From the NCBI GenBank assembly GCA_948896235.1, contig CAQUUC010000002.1, positions 424,147-454,092 on the forward strand: a stretch of 29,946 nucleotides of DNA, given 5' to 3'. The stretch is from an uncultured Clostridia bacterium (GTDB lineage: Bacteria; Bacillota; Clostridia; TANB77; CAG-508). The notes under the pieces are model-generated. The model was not told where the DNA came from and did not search any database. It saw only the letters and a list, made by a program, of their open reading frames with translations. The position numbers and the translations under genes are program-made. This document shows, piece by piece, positions 1 through 8,809 of the stretch. Within the stretch, counting starts at the first letter, position 1; each line of letters opens with the position of its first letter.

Positions 1-575
1 AAAAGGAGCAACCAATAAAAGCTAAAAAAGGTAACAAAAAGCAACAAAAAAATCAAGAGAAGATAGAAGAAGGATTAAAGATACTAAGACTACGACAACA
101 AGGGAAAAAACAAAAAGAAATAGCAGAAATAATGGGAGTTTCAATCTCAACAGTTTGTGTAAAATTAAGACAAATGAAGTCCAAACCAAATTATAGACAA
201 TTAAAACAAAAATTAAAAGAACATACAATTACAAGAGATGAAATAGATGATTATAGAGATTATTTGGATGATAAATATAACAAAATAGAATTAAAAGAAG
301 TAATACTAATGTCAAATATGTATATAAAAACAAAAAGGACAGCTGAAGCTATAGCATTTCTAAATATACTTATTAGAAATGAAGATATGGAATATCTAGG
401 AAAAGAAAAGCTAATTGAAGCAATAAATGAGACAAAAAGAATAGAAAAGATCCAAAGAATTAGGAACTTATTAAGAGCTAATAAAACTACAGCCGAAATA
501 GCGGAAATAACAGGATTAAAAGAAATAGAAGTAATTAGAATTAGAAATGAAATTCAAGCAGATAGAGAAATGTAA
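1..575 (+). CDS. Double helix-turn-helix protein, 5' end missing
   Basis: The frame is open from the window edge (first full codon at base 3), so the ATG at 132 is internal and the true start lies upstream. The visible part is about 190 residues and very rich in Lys, Glu and Gln. Residues encoded at about 66-175 form a helix-turn-helix of the resolvase/sigma region 4 type (KQKEIAEIMGVSISTV). A second one lies at the C-terminus, about 453-555 (TTAEIAEITGLKEIEVIRIR). The middle is charged and mostly helical by composition. Two DNA-binding-type segments at opposite ends suggest a DNA-binding or regulatory protein, but I recognise no named family. The gene ends just before a strong terminator, so it is not co-transcribed with rpoB by default. 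The function is unknown. Confidence 0.7.
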   Translation, partial: KEQPIKAKKGNKKQQKNQEKIEEGLKILRLRQQGKKQKEIAEIMGVSISTVCVKLRQMKSKPNYRQLKQKLKEHTITRDEIDDYRDYLDDKYNKIELKEVILMSNMYIKTKRTAEAIAFLNILIRNEDMEYLGKEKLIEAINETKRIEKIQRIRNLLRANKTTAEIAEITGLKEIEVIRIRNEIQADREM

Positions 576-589
576 AAATAACAAAGAAA

Positions 590-632
590 AAGGTGTATGT
601 AAGTTAAAACTTATATGCACTTTTTATTTTTT
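590..632 (+). terminator. Rho-independent terminator of the HTH gene
   Basis: A stem of 13 pairs with two G:U (593-605 with 608-620) is followed by a T-rich tract, TTTTTATTTTTTG. It starts 15 bases after the stop codon and separates this gene from the rpoB promoter. Confidence 0.8.
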
Positions 633-670
633 GTAATCGATAAAAAATTGATAAAAAATCCCTTAAAACC

Positions 671-699
671 TTGACAAGCCATAAGAAAAGTGATATATT
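671..699 (+). promoter_or_regulatory. Strong sigma-A promoter of rpoBC
   Basis: A consensus -35 TTGACA (671-676), a 17-base spacer and a -10 TATATT (694-699), preceded by an extended -10 TG at 691-692. The predicted start of transcription is near 706, about 355 bases before the rpoB start codon. This fits rpoB having its own promoter rather than reading through from rplJL. Confidence 0.8.
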
Positions 700-798
700 A
701 TAAGAACATTATTACGAGAAAACTTGTTAAAAAATCAAAAAGACAAGGGTGGTAAAAATAAAAAAACCAGTAATAACAAGAAGTTAAAAGATTTTTAT

Positions 799-843
799 AA
801 AAGGTGAGTTGGTAAAAAATAAAGTTTGCCAACATGCCTTTTT
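799..843 (+). terminator. Attenuator-like hairpin in the rpoB leader
   Basis: AAAAGG (799-804) pairs with CCTTTT (837-842). After a three-base internal loop, GTTGGTAAA (808-816) pairs with TTTGCCAAC (825-833) around an 8-base loop. The outer 3' arm merges into TTTTTG. The shape is that of an intrinsic terminator, placed about 100-140 bases after the predicted transcription start and more than 200 bases before rpoB. It could stop a fraction of transcripts before the coding region. Confidence 0.5.
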
Positions 844-1049
844 GTTGTCGTAATTCTGTAAATTCTTTAAAAATTTAAAAGAAGAGGAATTGAATTTAGG
901 AAAACTTTAAATTTTAAAGTATAAAGTAGCAGAGTATACTCTTAAAATTTACTAGGGATTCTTAATTTAAGAAGGACTTCTTATAAATATATTTAAATCA
1001 TAAAGGGCGTAAGCCATTAAAATCTTATTTTTCTGCTTAAAAATTTTAT

Positions 1050-1058
1050 AGAGGTGAT
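1050..1058 (+). promoter_or_regulatory. Ribosome binding site that fixes the rpoB start
   Basis: AGAGGTGAT lies a few bases before TTG 1063. The in-frame GTG at 1054 is part of this site and has no Shine-Dalgarno sequence of its own, so it is unlikely to be the start. Confidence 0.8.
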
Positions 1059-1062
1059 ATTT

Positions 1063-4000
1063 TTGTTAAAAGATGTAAAACACGAAAAATGTGTAAGAAA
1101 AACCTTTGCAAAAACAGAAGACAGTATAGAAATGCCAAACCTAATTCAAGTACAAAAAGACTCATATAATTGGTTTGTAAACGAAGGTTTAGGAGAAGTA
1201 CTAAAAGATATATCTCCAATAATAGACTACACAGGAAATTTAGTATTAGAATTCTTCGATTATTATATGGAAGACAAGACTAAATACTCATTAGAAGAAG
1301 CAAAGGAAAGAGACGCAACATATTCAACAAGATTACATATAAAAGTACGTTTAATAAACCGTGAAACAGGAGAAATAAAAGAACAAGAAATCTATTTAGG
1401 AGACTTTCCACTTATGACAGATAGTGGAACCTTCGTAATAAACGGTGCGGAAAGAGTTGTAGTAAGCCAACTTGTACGTTCTCCAGGATGTTATTATGCT
1501 AATGAATATGATAAAACTGGTAAAAAAATCTTTACTTCAACAGTAATGCCAATACGTGGAGCTTGGATAGAATACGAAACAGACGCAAATGACGTATTTT
1601 ATGTAAGAGTTGATAGAACAAGAAAACTACCAGTAACATCACTATTAAGAGCAGTAGGACTAGTTACAGATGAACAAATAATAGACTTCTTTGGAGAAGA
1701 AGATAAAATAATTGCAAGTATAAATAAAGATACGATAAAAACACAAGACGAAGCCTTAATAGAAATATACAAGAAATTAAGACCAGGAGAACTTCCATCA
1801 GTAGAAGCAGCAAGAAGTTTATTTAATGGATTATTCTTTGATAATAGAAGATATGACCTATCAAAAGTTGGAAGATATAAATTCAATAAAAAACTAAGCT
1901 TAGCAGTAAGAATAAAAAATCAAGTAGCAGCAAGTGATATAGTAAATCAAGAAACAGGAGAAGTACTTGTAGGAGCTGGAGAAGTAATTACAAAGGAAAC
2001 TGCAGAAGAAATTCAAAATTCAGGAATAAACGTAGTTTCTGTAAAAGTAGGAGAAAAAGCAGTTAAAGTAATAGGAAATGGAACAGTAGATATTCATAAA
2101 TTTGTAGACTTAAAAGACTTAAAAGTAAAAGAATATGTAAATTATGAAGTATTAAAAAATATACTAGAAAACACAAACAAAAAAGATCTAGAAAAAGTAA
2201 TAAAAGAAAGAATAGATGAATTAGTTCCAAAACATATTACAACAGAAGATATATTATCAAGTGTAAACTATATATTAACATTACAACATGGAATAGGAAA
2301 AGTAGATGATATAGATCACTTAGGAAACAGACGTATACGTTCAGTAGGAGAACTATTACAAAATCAATTTAGAATTGGATTAACAAGACTTGAAAGAGTA
2401 GTACGTGAAAGAATGACAATACAAGACTTAGATGTTGTAACACCACAAACATTAATAAACACAAAACCAATAACATCATCAATAAGAGAATTCTTTGGAA
2501 GTTCACAATTATCACAATTTATGGACCAAACCAACCCACTTTCTGAATTAACACATAAAAGAAGAATATCAGCATTAGGACCAGGTGGACTCTCAAGAGA
2601 AAGAGCAGGCTTCGAAGTAAGAGACGTACACTATACACATTATGGACGTTTATGCCCAATTGAATCACCAGAAGGACCAAACATAGGACTTATATCAGCA
2701 CTTACATCATTTGCAATAATAAACGAATATGGATTTGTAGAAACACCATATAGAGTAGTAGATAAAAAAACAAACAAAGTAACAGATGAAGTAATATACC
2801 TAAGCGCTGAAGAAGAAGAAGGAGCAAAAATAGCCCAAGCATCAGAACCAATAGATAAAAATGGAGAATTTATAAACAAAAAAATAAAAGTAAGATATCT
2901 AGATGATATCGCAGAAGTTGCACCAGAACAAGTTGATTATGTAGATGTATCACCAAAACAATTAGTATCTGTTGGTGCTGCAATGATACCATTTTTAGAG
3001 CATGACGATGCTCACCGTGCATTAATGGGAGCAAACATGCAACGTCAAGCAGTTCCATTACTTACAACAGAATCACCAATAGTAGGAACAGGAATTGAAT
3101 ATAGAGCAGCAAAAGACTCAGGAATACTACAAATAGCGAGTTCAAATGGAACAATAGAAAAAGTAACAGCAGATGAAATTACATTAAAAACAGATAAAGG
3201 TCAAATTGAAAAATACCACTTACGTAAATTCAAAAGAACCAATGGTGGAACCTGTATAAATCAAAGACCAATAGTAGTAAAAGGTGAAAAAGTAAAAGCC
3301 GGAGACGTTATAGCAGATGGACCAGCAACAGACAAAGGAGAAATGTCACTAGGTAAAAACGTATTAATAGCATTTGCTACATGGGAAGGATATAACTACG
3401 AAGATGCTGTATTAATAAGTGAAAGACTTGTAAAAGAAGATGTATATACATCAATACATATAGAAGAATATGACTGTGAATGTAGAGATACAAAACTTGG
3501 GCCAGAAGAAATAACAAGAGACATACCAAATGTTGGAGAAGACAGTTTAAAAGATCTTGATGAAAACGGAATAATAAGAATAGGTGCAGAAGTAAGACCA
3601 GGAGATATCCTAGTTGGAAAAGTAACACCAAAAGGAGAAACAGAATTAACAGCAGAAGAAAGATTATTACGTGCAATATTTGGAGAAAAAGCAAGAGAAG
3701 TTAGAGATGCTTCATTAAGAGTACCACATGGAGAAGAAGGAACAATAGTAGATGTAAAAATCTTCACAAGAGACAATTCAGATGAATTAGCTCCTGGAGT
3801 AAACCAAGTAATAAGATGTTATATAGCACAAAAAAGAAAAATTTCAGTTGGAGATAAAATGGCTGGACGTCATGGAAACAAAGGTGTTGTATCAAGAATA
3901 TTACCAGTAGAAGATATGCCATTTATGCCAGATGGAACACCAGTAGATATAGTACTTAACCCATTAGGTGTACCATCACGTATGAATTTAGGTCAAGTGT

Positions 4001-4806
4001 TAGAAGTACATTTAGGAGCAGCGGCACGTGAACTTGGATGGAAAGTAGCAACACCAGTATTTGATGGTGCAAAAGAATATGAAATAGAAGAATTACTAGA
4101 ACAAGCAGGAAGAACAAAAGATGGAAAAACAACTTTATATGATGGTAGAACAGGTGAGAAATTTGATCATCCAGTAACAGTTGGTGTAATGTATATGTTA
4201 AAACTACATCACTTAGTAGATGATAAAATCCACGCACGTTCAACAGGACCATACTCACTAGTAACACAACAACCACTAGGAGGAAAAGCGCAATTTGGTG
4301 GACAACGTTTTGGAGAAATGGAAGTTTGGGCACTAGAAGCATATGGAGCAGCTCATACCTTACAAGAAATTTTAACAGTAAAATCAGACGACGTAGTAGG
4401 AAGAGTAAAAACATATGAATCAATAGTAAAGGGTGAAAATGTACCAGAGCCAGGAGTACCAGAAAGCTTTAAAGTATTAGTAAAAGAATTGCAAAGTTTA
4501 GGATTAGATGTGCGTCTATATTCAAGTGATGATAAAGAACTAGAACTAAAAGAAAATATAGATGAAGGAATAGAATATAATCCAGAAAAAGAAAGACAAA
4601 AAAACATTTTACTAGAACAAGAACTAGCAGAAAACTATATAGAAGAAGACGAAGATAATGATGATGTAGAACTTCTAGAAACAGAAGATGCAGATGCACT
4701 ATTTGAAAGTGTTTTAGATGATGAAGACGAAATGTTACTAGAAGATACAGATTTAGGAAGAGATAACCTAATGAATGATAATGACATATTAGATGATGAA
4801 GAATAA
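1063..4806 (+). CDS. rpoB: DNA-directed RNA polymerase subunit beta
   Basis: Beta subunit of RNA polymerase, which with beta' forms the catalytic core of transcription. I start it at TTG 1063, giving 1247 residues, because the longer GTG start lies inside the ribosome site. The protein is close to Firmicutes RpoB throughout. The rifampicin-binding cluster at about 479-510 (QLSQFMDQTNPL, then THKRRISALGPGG) carries the sensitive-type Asp, His and Ser residues. Also visible are the GDKMAGRHGNKG motif, which holds active-site lysines, and the C-terminal TQQPLGGKAQFGGQRFGEME clamp region. The last 60 or so residues form a very acidic Asp/Glu tail, which varies between species. rpoC follows after 175 bases. 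The upstream neighbour is not rplL, which is unusual for this locus. Confidence 0.98.
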   Translation: MLKDVKHEKCVRKTFAKTEDSIEMPNLIQVQKDSYNWFVNEGLGEVLKDISPIIDYTGNLVLEFFDYYMEDKTKYSLEEAKERDATYSTRLHIKVRLINRETGEIKEQEIYLGDFPLMTDSGTFVINGAERVVVSQLVRSPGCYYANEYDKTGKKIFTSTVMPIRGAWIEYETDANDVFYVRVDRTRKLPVTSLLRAVGLVTDEQIIDFFGEEDKIIASINKDTIKTQDEALIEIYKKLRPGELPSVEAARSLFNGLFFDNRRYDLSKVGRYKFNKKLSLAVRIKNQVAASDIVNQETGEVLVGAGEVITKETAEEIQNSGINVVSVKVGEKAVKVIGNGTVDIHKFVDLKDLKVKEYVNYEVLKNILENTNKKDLEKVIKERIDELVPKHITTEDILSSVNYILTLQHGIGKVDDIDHLGNRRIRSVGELLQNQFRIGLTRLERVVRERMTIQDLDVVTPQTLINTKPITSSIREFFGSSQLSQFMDQTNPLSELTHKRRISALGPGGLSRERAGFEVRDVHYTHYGRLCPIESPEGPNIGLISALTSFAIINEYGFVETPYRVVDKKTNKVTDEVIYLSAEEEEGAKIAQASEPIDKNGEFINKKIKVRYLDDIAEVAPEQVDYVDVSPKQLVSVGAAMIPFLEHDDAHRALMGANMQRQAVPLLTTESPIVGTGIEYRAAKDSGILQIASSNGTIEKVTADEITLKTDKGQIEKYHLRKFKRTNGGTCINQRPIVVKGEKVKAGDVIADGPATDKGEMSLGKNVLIAFATWEGYNYEDAVLISERLVKEDVYTSIHIEEYDCECRDTKLGPEEITRDIPNVGEDSLKDLDENGIIRIGAEVRPGDILVGKVTPKGETELTAEERLLRAIFGEKAREVRDASLRVPHGEEGTIVDVKIFTRDNSDELAPGVNQVIRCYIAQKRKISVGDKMAGRHGNKGVVSRILPVEDMPFMPDGTPVDIVLNPLGVPSRMNLGQVLEVHLGAAARELGWKVATPVFDGAKEYEIEELLEQAGRTKDGKTTLYDGRTGEKFDHPVTVGVMYMLKLHHLVDDKIHARSTGPYSLVTQQPLGGKAQFGGQRFGEMEVWALEAYGAAHTLQEILTVKSDDVVGRVKTYESIVKGENVPEPGVPESFKVLVKELQSLGLDVRLYSSDDKELELKENIDEGIEYNPEKERQKNILLEQELAENYIEEDEDNDDVELLETEDADALFESVLDDEDEMLLEDTDLGRDNLMNDNDILDDEE

Positions 4807-4834
4807 TAAAAATATGTTTATTGTATGCAATAAG

Positions 4835-4856
4835 AGGGTTGCATGCGTGCAACCCT
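4835..4856 (+). other. Perfect GC-rich stem-loop between rpoB and rpoC
   Basis: AGGGTTGCA (4835-4843) pairs perfectly with TGCAACCCT (4848-4856) around the loop TGCG. No T-tract follows, so it is not a canonical intrinsic terminator. rpoC has no clear promoter of its own after it, so it probably lies inside the rpoBC transcript and could act in pausing, processing or mRNA stability. Confidence 0.55.
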
Positions 4857-4981
4857 TACAAATTGAATATACTTACATAATAAAGAAATAATCCACAAAA
4901 TAGAATTGTTCGTGCAGTGTAAGGTTATTTTTTAAAGATTATGTGGAAAATAATTCTTCAAATTTGTGAAAGGGGCCAAAA

Positions 4982-7900
4982 ATGGACGAATTAGAAATAT
5001 TTGATAAATTAAAAATTGGGCTAGCATCAGATGAAAAAATAAGAGAATGGTCAAAAGGTGAAGTAAAAAAACCAGAAACCATTAATTATAGAACATTAAA
5101 ACCAGAAAAAGATGGTCTATTCTGTGAAAGAATATTTGGACCAACAAAAGACTGGGAATGTCACTGTGGAAAATATAAAAGAGTAAGATATAAAGGAATA
5201 GTATGTGATAGATGTGGTGTTGAAGTTACAAAAGCAAAAGTAAGAAGAGAAAGAATGGGACACATAGAGCTTGCAGCACCAGTAGCACATATCTGGTATT
5301 TTAAAGGTATACCAAGTCGTGTAGCCTTAATGTTAGACATCTCACCAAGAAGTCTAGAAAAGGTAATATATTTTGCATCATACGTAGTAACAGACAAAGG
5401 TACCTCTGGATTAATAAAATGCCAAATCTTAACTGAAAAAGAATATCATGAAGCAGTAGAAAAATATGGAAAAGGTTCTTTTAAAGCAGAAATGGGAGCA
5501 GAAGCAATAGAAAAATTACTAAAAGAGATAGATGTAGAAAAATTATCTAGCAAATTAAAAAAAGAACTAGAAACTGCAAGTGAACAAAAAAAGGCAAAAA
5601 TAATAAAAAGATTAGACACAGTAGAATCTTTTAGATTATCTGGAAATAAACCAGAATGGATGATAATGAATGTAGTACCAGTAATTCCACCAGAACTAAG
5701 ACCAATGGTACAATTAGATGGAGGAAGATTTGCAACCTCAGACTTAAACGACTTATACAGAAGAGTAATAAACAGAAATAACCGTTTAAAAAGACTACTA
5801 GAGCTTGGAGCACCAGAAATAATAGTAAGAAATGAAAAAAGAATGTTACAAGAATCAGTAGATGCCCTAATAGATAATGGTAGACGTGGAAGACCTGTAA
5901 CAGGAGCAGGAAATAGACCTCTAAAATCATTATCAGACTTATTAAAAGGAAAACAAGGACGTTTCCGTCAAAACTTACTTGGAAAACGTGTTGACTACTC
6001 TGGACGTTCAGTTATCGTAGTAGGACCAGAACTAAAAATATATCAATGCGGATTACCAAAGGAAATGGCAGTAGAACTATTTAAACCATTTGTAATGAAA
6101 GAGTTAGTTGGACGTGGAATAGCACACAACATTAAAAATGCAAAAAGAATGGTAGAAAGATTAAGACCAGAAGTATGGGATATATTAGAAGAAGTTATAA
6201 AAGACCATCCAGTTATGCTTAACCGTGCTCCAACACTACATAGATTAGGTATCCAAGCTTTCGAACCAGTACTTGTAGAAGGAAGAGCAATAAAATTACA
6301 TCCACTTGTATGTACAGCCTTCAATGCCGACTTCGATGGAGACCAAATGGCAGTACACGTACCATTATCACCAGAAGCACAAGCAGAAGCAAGATACTTA
6401 ATGCTATCAGCAAATAACTTATTAAAACCACAAGATGGAAAACCAGTAACAGTACCAACACAAGATATGATACTTGGAAGTTATTATTTAACAATGATAG
6501 TAGAGGGTGAAATTGGAGAAGGTTCATACTTTAAAGATATAGATGAAGCAATAATGGCATATGCAAATGGAGAAGTAGGATTACATGCAAAAGTATTCAT
6601 CAAAATGTTTAAAGAAATTGATGGAGAAATGAAATCTAAAAAAATTGAAACAACAGTAGGAAGAGTAATATACAACCAAGGAATACCACAAGACTTAGGA
6701 TTTGTAGATAGAACTAACCCAGAAAATGCATTTGATTTAGAAATTAATTTCCCTGTTATAAAGAAAAACTTAGGAAAGATAGTTGCAAAATGTATAAATG
6801 TACATGGCTTACCAAGAACAGCAGAATTATTAGACTACATCAAATCAACAGGATATAAATATTCAACAAAAAGTGGTATCACAGTTAGTGCAAACGACAT
6901 TATAATACCAGAAGAAAAACAAGAAATATTAGACCAAGCAGAAGTAGCAGTAGAAAATATAGCAAAACAATATAAACGTGGTTTAATTACAGAAGATGAA
7001 AGATATGAATCAGTTATAAAAGTATGGGAAAAAGCAACCAACGACGTATCAGATGCAATGCAAAAAGACTTTGATGAAAACAACCCAATCTATATGATGA
7101 TACAATCAGGAGCACGTGGTAATATGAACCAATTACGTCAGGTAGCTGGTATGCGTGGACTTATGGCAAACACATCAGGAAAAGCCGTAGAAGTACCAAT
7201 TCGTTCATCATTTAGAGAAGGACTAGATCCACTAGAATATTTCATATCAAGCCATGGAGGAAGAAAAGGACTTGCGGATACAGCTTTAAGAACAGCCGAC
7301 TCTGGATACTTAACAAGAAGATTAGTTGACGTTGCACAAGACATAATAGTAAGAGAACACGATTGTGGAACACATGATGGAATTGAAATCTCTGATATAA
7401 AAGATGGAAACCAAATAATAGAAAAACTACAAGAAAGACTAGAAGGAAGATATGCATTAGAAGATATAATAGATCCAAAAACAAAAGAAATAATAGTAGA
7501 CACAAACACAATGATTACAGAGAAAATAGCAGAAAAAATAGTTGAAGCGGGATATGAAAGAGTAAAAGTACGTTCTGCACTAGGATGTAGATCAAAACAT
7601 GGTGTATGTGCAAAATGCTATGGAATGGGTCTTGCAACAAGAGAAGAAGTAAACATAGGAGAATCTGTAGGAATTATAGCCGCACAATCAATCGGTGAAC
7701 CAGGAACACAGTTAACAATGAGAACTTTCCACGAAGGAGGAGTTGCAGGAGGAGATATTACACAAGGTCTTCCTAGAGTCGAGGAACTATTTGAAGCAAG
7801 AAAACCAAAGGGACTTGCAATTATAACTGAAATAGCAGGAACTGTAAAAATTCAAGATGATAAGAAGAAAAAGGAAGTTATTGTAACATCAAAAGATGAT

Positions 7901-8506
7901 TCAAAAACATATACAATACCATTTGGATCAAAATTACGTGTAAAAGACGGTGACGTTTTAGAAGCGGGAGATCAAATAACAGAAGGTTCAGTAAACCCAA
8001 GTGAAATACTAGCAATAAAGGGACCAGAAGGAGTATATGATTATCTAATTTCTGAAGTACAAAAAGTATATAGAAACCAAGGTGTTGATATAAACGACAA
8101 ACATATAGAAGTAATTGGAAGACAAATGCTTAAAAAAGTAAGAGTAGAAGACTCAGGAGATACAGATATGTTTGCAGGATCACTTGTAGATATGTATGAA
8201 TTTGAAGAAAAGAATAATAATATGGTTAGTGAAGGAAAAGCTCAAGCCGTAGGAAAACGTACTCTATTAGGAATAACAAAAGCATCACTTGCAACAGATT
8301 CATTCTTATCAGCAGCGTCATTCCAAGAAACAACAAGAGTATTAACAGAAGCAGCAATAAAAGGAAAAGTAGATCCATTAATTGGATTAAAAGAAAATGT
8401 AATTATAGGTAAGTTAATACCAGCTGGAACAGGAATGAATATGTATAAAAACATAAAAATTAATACTGAAATAGAGAAAGAAACACAAACTGAGGAACAA
8501 GCTTAA
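4982..8506 (+). CDS. rpoC: DNA-directed RNA polymerase subunit beta'
   Basis: Beta' subunit of RNA polymerase, holding the catalytic magnesium. The 1174 residues match the usual Firmicutes length. The N-terminal zinc site is Cys60, Cys62, Cys75 and Cys78. The active-site loop NADFDGD is at 448-454 with its three Asp residues intact. The second zinc site is formed by the Cys of HDCGTHDG and the three of LGCRSKHGVCAKC, and the trigger-loop and bridge-helix regions are recognisable. The ATG start has a GAAAGGGG ribosome site. It follows rpoB in the same direction and ends at a strong terminator. The str operon genes (rpsL, rpsG) that often follow rpoC are absent. Confidence 0.98.
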   Translation: MDELEIFDKLKIGLASDEKIREWSKGEVKKPETINYRTLKPEKDGLFCERIFGPTKDWECHCGKYKRVRYKGIVCDRCGVEVTKAKVRRERMGHIELAAPVAHIWYFKGIPSRVALMLDISPRSLEKVIYFASYVVTDKGTSGLIKCQILTEKEYHEAVEKYGKGSFKAEMGAEAIEKLLKEIDVEKLSSKLKKELETASEQKKAKIIKRLDTVESFRLSGNKPEWMIMNVVPVIPPELRPMVQLDGGRFATSDLNDLYRRVINRNNRLKRLLELGAPEIIVRNEKRMLQESVDALIDNGRRGRPVTGAGNRPLKSLSDLLKGKQGRFRQNLLGKRVDYSGRSVIVVGPELKIYQCGLPKEMAVELFKPFVMKELVGRGIAHNIKNAKRMVERLRPEVWDILEEVIKDHPVMLNRAPTLHRLGIQAFEPVLVEGRAIKLHPLVCTAFNADFDGDQMAVHVPLSPEAQAEARYLMLSANNLLKPQDGKPVTVPTQDMILGSYYLTMIVEGEIGEGSYFKDIDEAIMAYANGEVGLHAKVFIKMFKEIDGEMKSKKIETTVGRVIYNQGIPQDLGFVDRTNPENAFDLEINFPVIKKNLGKIVAKCINVHGLPRTAELLDYIKSTGYKYSTKSGITVSANDIIIPEEKQEILDQAEVAVENIAKQYKRGLITEDERYESVIKVWEKATNDVSDAMQKDFDENNPIYMMIQSGARGNMNQLRQVAGMRGLMANTSGKAVEVPIRSSFREGLDPLEYFISSHGGRKGLADTALRTADSGYLTRRLVDVAQDIIVREHDCGTHDGIEISDIKDGNQIIEKLQERLEGRYALEDIIDPKTKEIIVDTNTMITEKIAEKIVEAGYERVKVRSALGCRSKHGVCAKCYGMGLATREEVNIGESVGIIAAQSIGEPGTQLTMRTFHEGGVAGGDITQGLPRVEELFEARKPKGLAIITEIAGTVKIQDDKKKKEVIVTSKDDSKTYTIPFGSKLRVKDGDVLEAGDQITEGSVNPSEILAIKGPEGVYDYLISEVQKVYRNQGVDINDKHIEVIGRQMLKKVRVEDSGDTDMFAGSLVDMYEFEEKNNNMVSEGKAQAVGKRTLLGITKASLATDSFLSAASFQETTRVLTEAAIKGKVDPLIGLKENVIIGKLIPAGTGMNMYKNIKINTEIEKETQTEEQA

Positions 8507-8514
8507 GTTAAATT

Positions 8515-8552
8515 AAAAAATGATTTAGAATTTATATTCTAAATCATTTTTT
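8515..8552 (+). terminator. Terminator of the rpoBC unit
   Basis: A perfect 17-bp inverted repeat (8515-8531 with 8536-8552) around the loop TTAT, ending in TTTTTT, 8 bases after the rpoC stop codon. Confidence 0.9.
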
Positions 8553-8737
8553 GTTATAAATAATAACCCCTTTAATGTCAAATTCATTATTTATTTATTA
8601 AAAAACATCAAAAAACGAATTATGTCGAAAATTTTACAAAAAAGTAAAGAAAATGAAAAATATTAGCATAAGATAGCCAAAAACGTACTTCCGTAAAGCA
8701 GTTTTACAAATGTTAAAATTAATGGAAAAATTAACTA
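8553..8737. other. Non-coding spacer upstream of the giant surface-protein promoter
   Basis: AT-rich, no ORF and no second strong promoter seen. The only less AT-rich part is about 8671-8706. It contains TAC-TTCC-GTA, flanked by AAAAC (8681-8684 region) and GTTTT (8701-8705), and the 9-mer CTTCCGTAA, which recurs upstream of the ftsH promoter. It lies upstream of the predicted transcription start, so it would act as DNA rather than as a leader RNA. Confidence 0.35.
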
Positions 8738-8766
8738 TTTACTTATAATTTTACTTTTCTTATAAT
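8738..8766 (+). promoter_or_regulatory. Promoter of the giant surface-protein gene
   Basis: -35 TTTACT (8738-8743), 17 bases, -10 TATAAT (8761-8766). Transcription would start near 8773. A GAGAGAGGA ribosome site follows at 8792-8800, 9 bases before ATG 8810. Confidence 0.65.
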
Positions 8767-8809
8767 TTAAATAATAAATATTATTATATATGAGAGAGGA
8801 AAATATTAT

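Larger units (their letters stand above)
706..1062 (+). promoter_or_regulatory. Long structured 5' leader of rpoB
   Basis: About 355 untranslated bases with no convincing ORF but many inverted repeats. CTTGTTA (721-727) can pair with TAACAAG near 770-776. An attenuator-like hairpin lies at 799-843. A perfect 8-bp inverted repeat with one central base lies at 904-920, a perfect 12-base palindrome AGAGTATACTCT at 931-942, and TTCTTAA/TTAAGAA at 959-973. The last overlaps a competing AAGAAG/CTTCTT hairpin at 969-982, so the two cannot form together. A small GGC-GTAA-GCC hairpin lies near 1003-1013. This is not an obvious member of a riboswitch class I know. A role in attenuation or feedback on RNA polymerase synthesis is an inference. 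Confidence 0.5.

Noticed and set aside
740..775. GGGTGGTA in the rpoB leader, resembling part of a T-box antiterminator
   Set aside because: The full AGGGTGGNACCGCG motif is absent and there is no room for Stem I after the predicted transcription start.
1054..1062. GTG start of rpoB giving three extra residues
   Set aside because: It lies within the AGAGGTGAT ribosome site; TTG 1063 has proper spacing.
3377..4423. Long minus-strand open frames inside rpoB, and similar ones under rpoC, the giant gene and others
   Set aside because: They are Leu/Phe-rich shadows of AT-rich coding sequence, without ribosome sites or family resemblance.
8671..8706. Segment upstream of the giant gene with a faint resemblance to the c-di-GMP-I riboswitch core (CGTAAAGC)
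   Set aside because: The paired P2/P3 arms and the GAAA loop are missing, and the segment lies upstream of the best promoter, so it would not be in the mRNA.
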